Assembly (NCBI GenBank): GCA_000151295.1
Contig: GG745334.1
Location: 160,512-173,434, forward strand
Length of the DNA stretch: 12,923 nucleotides
Origin: Allomyces macrogynus ATCC 38327
Taxonomy: Eukaryota; Blastocladiomycota; Blastocladiomycetes; Blastocladiales; Blastocladiaceae
Direction: 5' to 3'
Each line of letters begins with the position of its first letter. The stretch's first letter is position 1. The notes beneath the pieces were generated by a model. The model did not search any database, had not been told where the DNA came from, and saw only the letters and a list, made by a program, of their open reading frames with translations. Of the stretch, positions 8,870-12,923 are shown piece after piece. Position numbers and translations under genes: made by a program.

Positions 8870-10128
8870 TTAGTGGAATCCATTCGGGTGCTTTTGGTGG
8901 AAGTTCCACGCGGTGCGCACAATCTCCTCGACGCTCGTGTACTGGCGCTTCCAGCCCAGCACGGCCTCAGCCTTGCTCGACGCGGCAATCAGCGTGGGCG
9001 GGTCGCACCGCGCGGCGCGGCTTGACCTCGGCCGGAATCGCGTGGCCCGTGACTTTACGCGCGGCCTCGACAATTTCCTTGACCGAGTACCCCAGTCCGG
9101 ACCCCAAGTTGAACTGGTTCGACGTGTTGTGCTTGCGCAGGTACTCGAGCGCAGCGATATGCGCCGTGGCCAAATCCGTCACGTGCACGTAGTCGCGGAC
9201 GCAGGTGCCATCAGGCGTCGGGTAGTCGTTGCCAAACATGTAGACCTTGTCGCGCTTGCCGAGCGGCACCTGCAGAATCAGCGGGATCAGGTGCGTCTCG
9301 TGCGCGTGATCCTCGCCAATCTCGCCCGACGCGTCGGCGCCGCACGCGTTGAAGTACCGCAGGCACACGGACTTGATCCCGTAGGCTGCGTCGCACCAGT
9401 GCAGGATGCGCTCGACGGCGAGCTTCGTCTCGCCGTACGGGTTCATGGGGCGCTTCGCGTCATCTTCCTCGATGGGGGACTTTTCGGGGACGCCAAAGAC
9501 GGCGGCCGTCGACGAGAAGATGAAGTACTGGTAGGATTGTGGGGTGGGGGTAGGCGGTGAGCAGCCCAGTCGTGGATCCGACGCGTTCTCGCGCGCACGC
9601 GAAATGACCTGCTGCGAGGAATATAAACGTACCTTGACGTCGAACTGCTTCATGACCTCGAGCATGTTGAGCGTGCCCGTGACATTGTTCTCGTAGTACC
9701 CGAGCGGGTCCGAGCACGACGCAGCCACTTCAATCGACGCGCAGAAGTGCTAAATTTGCGCGGCGGGGTGCCCGGGATGGTTAGGCTCGCGTTCTCGCCC
9801 AACGCTGATCCAGTCAAAAAACAGCACGTACGAAGACGGCCTGGGGCCGGTGCTTTTCAAACACGGGCACGAGCGAGGCCTTGTCGCGAATATCGGCTTT
9901 TTCGAACGCGACCCCCTTGGGGATCGATTGCGGGTGGCCCGTCGACATGTTGTCGACCACAACAATCTCGAACTTGTCGGTGCCGAGCTTCCACAGCTCG
10001 CGCACACAGTGCGAGCCAATGTACCCGGCGCCGCCGCAGACAATGACCTAGCGAGCGAGGGACACGTCAGTTTCGGAGGTGCGCGTCGCGGTGCTAGTGC
10101 AGGAGGTGCCGACCTTCATGGGCGCCAT
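8870..10128 (-). CDS. GALE: UDP-glucose 4-epimerase, stand-alone, with a C-terminal frameshift
   Basis: GALE interconverts UDP-galactose and UDP-glucose in the cytosolic Leloir pathway using bound NAD. Exons on the minus strand are 10128-10114 (only five codons), 10047-9832, 9749-9633 and 9527-8870. The introns are 66, 82 and 105 nt, all phase 0. The product is about 334 residues, the size of single-domain epimerases, without the mutarotase half of yeast Gal10. The N-terminus carries the Rossmann motif CGGAGYIGSH (about 9-18). FSSTAAVFG (120-128) and NPYGETK, with Y147 and K151 as the YxxxK catalytic pair, follow. RYFNACGADASGEIGED is the substrate-side motif. One extra base in 9005-9008 breaks the conserved RRAGDPPTL region. 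The frame resumes as DPPTLIAASSKAEAVLGW and ends at TAA 8872-8870. The start is the first ATG after a TATA box. Confidence 0.93.
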
Positions 10129-10195
10129 GGGTGCGAGTGAATTCGGGTTGGGTTCGGTTGCGGGGAGAGCGTGTTGCTGCTGCCGTGTGGTCGGG

Positions 10196-10210
10196 TCGCG
10201 TCGCGTCGCG
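10196..10210. repeat. (TCGCG)3 short tandem repeat in the GALE leader
   Basis: Three perfect TCGCG pentamers lie between the GALE TATA box and start codon, in the presumed 5' leader on the minus strand. Confidence 0.8.
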
Positions 10211-10223
10211 GCGTCGGCGCGAA

Positions 10224-10229
10224 TTTATA
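10224..10229 (-). promoter_or_regulatory. TATA box (TATAAA) of GALE
   Basis: On the minus strand the sequence reads CTATAAATTC, about 95 nt upstream of the GALE ATG at 10128. No other ATG lies between. This AT-rich hexamer in GC-rich flank fits a core promoter. It lies only about 50 nt beyond a stop codon (10279) that may end the upstream LRR gene, so the two minus-strand genes may be tightly packed. Confidence 0.65.
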
Positions 10230-10278
10230 GGTGGCGAGAGCGGCCGCAGTGTGGTGAGCGCGCTGTGTCGCGTGTGCC

Positions 10279-10680
10279 CTAGTTCATTTGCGCGGGGTGG
10301 TTGATCTGCCCACAGGCCGCCACCACGGCGAAACTGGCTCCAAAGCGCGTGTCGCCGCCCGCCCTGCCAGCCCTGTCAAACGTCACGCTGCGATTGCCTT
10401 TTGTGGGCGCCGCCGCGAGACGCGTGGCCAACACCAGCCCCCACCAACCTGCTTGTTCTCGACCAAAGCGTGGTCCACTCCCGCACAATCCAAGTCCTCC
10501 TGCCGAAGCTTGTCCTCGAACAATCAAGTCATGACCGACGTACGGTCCTGCGCCCAAGTGCCAAGGCCTGTCGCGCATAGTCGGCCGCAGCAAAACTGGG
10601 GCTTGGCCGAACCGCAGTCGGTCCCCGACTCCGACCACGTAGCACAAACCCGGCCACCCCCACCGACCGACCGACCGACC
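10279..10680 (-). other. Possible last exon(s) of the LRR gene, unresolved
   Basis: A minus-strand frame reads through this stretch to a TAG at 10281-10279. It includes LGAGPYVGHDLIVRG and, near the end, FGASFAVVAACGQINHPAQ. Part of it reads less like GC noise than neighbouring frames. However, no splice junction linking it to the LRR gene is clear, and a second frame (from VMDEDGIGLAP, near 10710) competes with it. I recognise no domain. It is the only candidate for the downstream end of the LRR gene before the GALE promoter. Confidence 0.25.
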
Positions 10681-10681
10681 G
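10662..10681. repeat. (ACCG)5 microsatellite
   Basis: Five perfect ACCG units lie within the poorly resolved region downstream of the LRR gene. A tetranucleotide repeat does not preserve reading frame when its copy number changes, which argues mildly against this exact spot being coding. Confidence 0.9.
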
Positions 10682-10801
10682 GGGCCAGCCCTATCCCATC
10701 CTCGTCCATGACCTCGATCCTCGGCACTCCTCCGAACCTTCACCGCTGCGGATCCCGCGCGACCAACCCGACTGAGTCTCCCCCTCCTTCTCTCCCCTGC
10801 C

Positions 10802-12372
10802 ACTCGCGACCGCGTCCTCTACAACACACAAGTACGCGAACCGGTCCGCCGCCACCTCAGCTCCACGCCGTGCGACCACCTCCGGGTCGACGGGCACGCC
10901 CGCGCTGGCCACGCGCAGTCCGCGTGTCGGATCGATCGCGAGAGAGTGCAGGTACGGCGTGTACGCGAGGAACAGCGCGTCCAACGCCGTGCCCGCACAG
11001 GTCATGAGCAATTCGAGCGTGTGCGATGCTCCGGTCCGGGGGGGCAGGGCGCGGCCCGCGTTGCGGGTCGGGTCGCCCGGGTTCGTTTAGGGGTCCGCCG
11101 GGTCGGTGGTCGAGGTAAACCCCAGTTAGGCGGTGTCCCGCCGGAGGAAGGTGAGGAGGGCCGGTTCGTAGGTCTTGGGGGATTTGGCTGGGGTAAGGGG
11201 GGTGGGGGGTGGGGGGGGGGGGGGGTTAGTGAGGGGGTGGAGAAGTGAGGAATGAATCAACATAGCAGAGAACGGACCTTGTTCGAGGTCCATGATGGCA
11301 AGCAGAATCGTCAGCAGCTTGAGCGCCACGGACGCGGAGGACCAATTCGTGCGCGAGATCCACGGGTTGGACCGCGGCCAGCCGCGCGACCACCGGAAAA
11401 CACATGCGCGTCAGTTCGCGCGGGAGCCGCGGATCCAAGATCATTGCCATCGTTAACCACAGCAGAACCGTATCGTCCGGCAGATCGACGAGTTGCGCGA
11501 CCCACACGCCACGCCCCGCATCGCCACCGTGCATCGCCAAGTGAGCTACCTCGGCGTCCCAATCGGCCGCGAGCGAGTGCAGCTGCGCCCACTACCTGTC
11601 CGCGTGCGGGTCGAGGCTCTTGGGCATCGCGCCGAGCAACACAGAGCCCCATTTTCTCGCCCCGTTGCGGTCGGGGATATTCAGGGCGACACCACACATG
11701 CGGGATCCCAGCCCGCCGGCCGACGCGAGCGTCGCCGTGTACTGCGTCGGTGTCGGACCAATAGTGTGGGCAACCCCCGCGACCACACGCGCCATAGCCG
11801 CGTCTTCCTCGGTGCGCGTCACGAACCGGTGGTCATTACACCACGCGCGCGGGAGCGCCGACAGTAATAGCGCGCGCGTCGCACGGGTGCGGTGGGGTCA
11901 GTGCGGCCCAGGCCGCCACATGGTCGTGGCCCGACGGCAGTGGCGCGCCCGTCGGCGGAGGCGACGCCGGATGCGTGCCTGTGGCCGGAAAGTCGAGCAG
12001 TCCCGGTACGCCCAGCGCGAGCGAGGCAGGGTTGCCGACGAGCACGAGGTGCAGGACGGCGTGTACGTGTCGTAACGCCGCTTGCACGGCGCTGAGGCCC
12101 AAGCGGTTGTGTGCGATGTTGAGGTACCCGAACGCGGGCGGAAGGTGCGGCGACGTCGCGGTCCACGCGGCGTCGGTCGGGACCAGGGACGGGTCGTCGG
12201 TCGCGGAATGCGGATCGGGTGGACCAAGGTGCGTCAGTTTCTGGCCAGAGAGGTTGATGGACCAGAGGGCGTGGCAGGATGCGGTTGTCGATAGGCCGCT
12301 GGCGCGTCGGAGTGGCAGCGCGACTGGCTGTGGCGCGGTCGGTCGGCTGCCGTCAGTCCCAGGACCGACCAT
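10802..12372 (-). pseudogene. Leucine-rich-repeat protein gene of unknown family, disrupted
   Basis: The minus-strand frame starts at ATG 12372, the first ATG after a TATA box. Repeat-like motifs are LWSINLSGQKLTHL (36-49), YLNIAHNRLGL (83-93) and LHLVLVGNPAS (107-117), a typical LRR run. A cap-like segment LLLSALPRAWCNDHRFVTRT follows. Beyond it comes a long, mostly helical region I cannot assign, including LVDLPDDTVLLWLTMAMIL and SVALKLLTILLAIMDLEQ. Three lesions interrupt it: an extra base within about 11866-11900, an in-frame TAG at 11594-11592 (the same frame continues with WAQLHSLAADWDAEV), and an extra base within 11364-11372 (before NPWISRTNWSS). A possible 249-nt intron (11277-11029) contains a 15-nt poly-C tract and leads to HTLELLMTCAGTALDALFLA, followed by readable coding to about 10802. 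LRR identity is fairly safe. It may be a pseudogene or an error-laden live gene. Confidence 0.6.
11211..11225. repeat. Poly-G (15) tract in a G-rich region
   Basis: Fifteen uninterrupted G follow several shorter G tracts (about 11177-11209), giving four or more G-runs within 50 nt, a potential G-quadruplex on the plus strand. On the minus strand it is a poly-C tract inside the presumed intron of the LRR gene. Homopolymers of this size are also prone to sequencing error. Confidence 0.9.
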
Positions 12373-12433
12373 CTGGCAAGTTTTGCAACAAGTTGCGTGT
12401 GGGGGGAAACGACGCGATCGCAGTGGGTGATAT

Positions 12434-12441
12434 TATTTATA
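12434..12441 (-). promoter_or_regulatory. TATA box (TATAAATA) of the LRR gene
   Basis: On the minus strand the sequence reads TATAAATAATA (12441-12431), a canonical TATA box in GC-rich flank, 61 nt upstream of the ATG at 12372. That ATG is the first one downstream and has purine-rich context (CCAGATGG). It supports a minus-strand transcript starting near 12410. Confidence 0.6.
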
Positions 12442-12786
12442 TCCATTGTTGGTTCGGCTGTTGCGGTGTGACGGTCATGACCCATGGTGCGCTGGCCAAG
12501 TCACTTGCGTGCCACGCCTGTCGCGGCAGAGGTGGGTCATGAAGAGCCGTGGGACTTGGCCGTCAGACACCGTCAGCCAGCAGCTCGACCTTCTCCACGC
12601 TTCCACCAAGTCTGTGTTCCCCACTCTGTTCTCCTCGGCGCGCGCGGCGGCCCTCACGTCGCCGTCTACTGCCCCCACCCCACCGCGCTCAACTCGCTGT
12701 CACCGCCCGCACTCGTGCGCCCGTGCTCGCGCGCAAGTGCTCGCGCGCCCGCTGTAGCCCGCGTCGCCCTGCCTGCAAGGCGGACC
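12442..12786. other. Divergent intergenic region
   Basis: This stretch lies between the LRR-gene TATA box and a possible plus-strand start at 12787. It is GC-rich, with C-rich leader-like sequence on the plus strand. The open frames are Arg/Ala/Ser/Cys-rich and show no domain. No TATA box is obvious for the plus-strand gene. Confidence 0.45.
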
Positions 12787-12923
12787 ATGCGCACGGCCGA
12801 CGCCGCCCTTCCCCACGTGACGCCGCCGCTCAAGAAGCGCTACGCACGTCCACGCTCATTCACAGCGCCGCCGCAGGTGGCCGCTTGCCACCGGCTGCTG
12901 GTCCCGCACGCCGGGCCATGGGC
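12787..12923 (+). CDS. Possible 5' end of a plus-strand gene, cut by the window
   Basis: An ATG in good context (GGACCATGC) opens a frame that stays open for about 45 codons to the window edge. The translation begins MRTADAALPHVTPPLKKRYA and remains Pro/Ala/Arg-rich, like the disordered starts of other proteins here, so no family can be named. In DNA this GC-rich a 45-codon open frame is weak evidence. It may be a leader or chance. Confidence 0.3.
   Translation, partial: MRTADAALPHVTPPLKKRYARPRSFTAPPQVAACHRLLVPHAGPW

Noticed and set aside
11592..11822. Treating the minus-strand frame segments here as separate small genes
   Set aside because: The same frame continues past the TAG with protein-like content, and neighbouring segments join by single-base shifts, so one interrupted gene explains them better.
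1..12923. Transposable element, CRISPR array, prokaryotic operon or defence system
   Set aside because: No transposase, reverse transcriptase or integrase motifs, no terminal repeats with target duplications, and no regularly spaced repeats were seen. The genes are spliced eukaryotic ones.

Overview
The window is nuclear DNA of a GC-rich eukaryote with small spliced genes. The introns are GT-AG, mostly 66-113 nt, with CTNAY-type branch points, and several genes have a TATA box. I infer an early-diverging, zoosporic-type fungus from the gene content: a Dbl-type RhoGEF, a stand-alone UDP-glucose 4-epimerase, a PP2A scaffold subunit and ribosomal protein eL8. Base composition and intron size fit this, but the sequence alone does not prove taxonomy. 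There is no sign of prokaryotic operons, phage or CRISPR.

Layout from left to right. Positions 1-18 are a poly-G run, followed by about 900 nt with no convincing gene. A TATA box at 929-935 precedes a two-exon DH-PH RhoGEF gene (+, 1182-3647). A short coding-looking segment that may be an orphan terminal exon lies at 4111-4225 (-). The ribosomal protein eL8 gene (-, 4400-5078) has a 1-base frameshift and no visible first exon. A 1 kb region separates it from the divergently transcribed four-exon PP2A scaffold (A/PR65) gene (+, 6127-8268). About 600 nt of convergent 3' flank follow. The four-exon GALE gene (-, 8870-10128) has its own TATA box and a 1-base frameshift near the C-terminus. Next is a damaged minus-strand gene for a leucine-rich-repeat protein of unknown family (about 10802-12372, possibly reaching 10279), also with a TATA box. 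The right edge holds a possible 5' end of a plus-strand gene (12787 onward).

The genes are unrelated housekeeping and signalling functions: Rho GTPase activation, phosphatase scaffolding, translation, and galactose/UDP-sugar interconversion. They do not form a pathway cluster.

The most notable pattern is that the two plus-strand genes (798 and 618 codons) are perfectly open. All three recognisable minus-strand genes carry reading-frame lesions: one indel in eL8, one in GALE, and two indels plus a stop in the LRR gene. Either the assembly has local indel errors or this is a decaying allele or duplicate. The LRR gene, with a long helical region I cannot assign to any family, is the least ordinary item. 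I did not find a convincing new multi-gene system.
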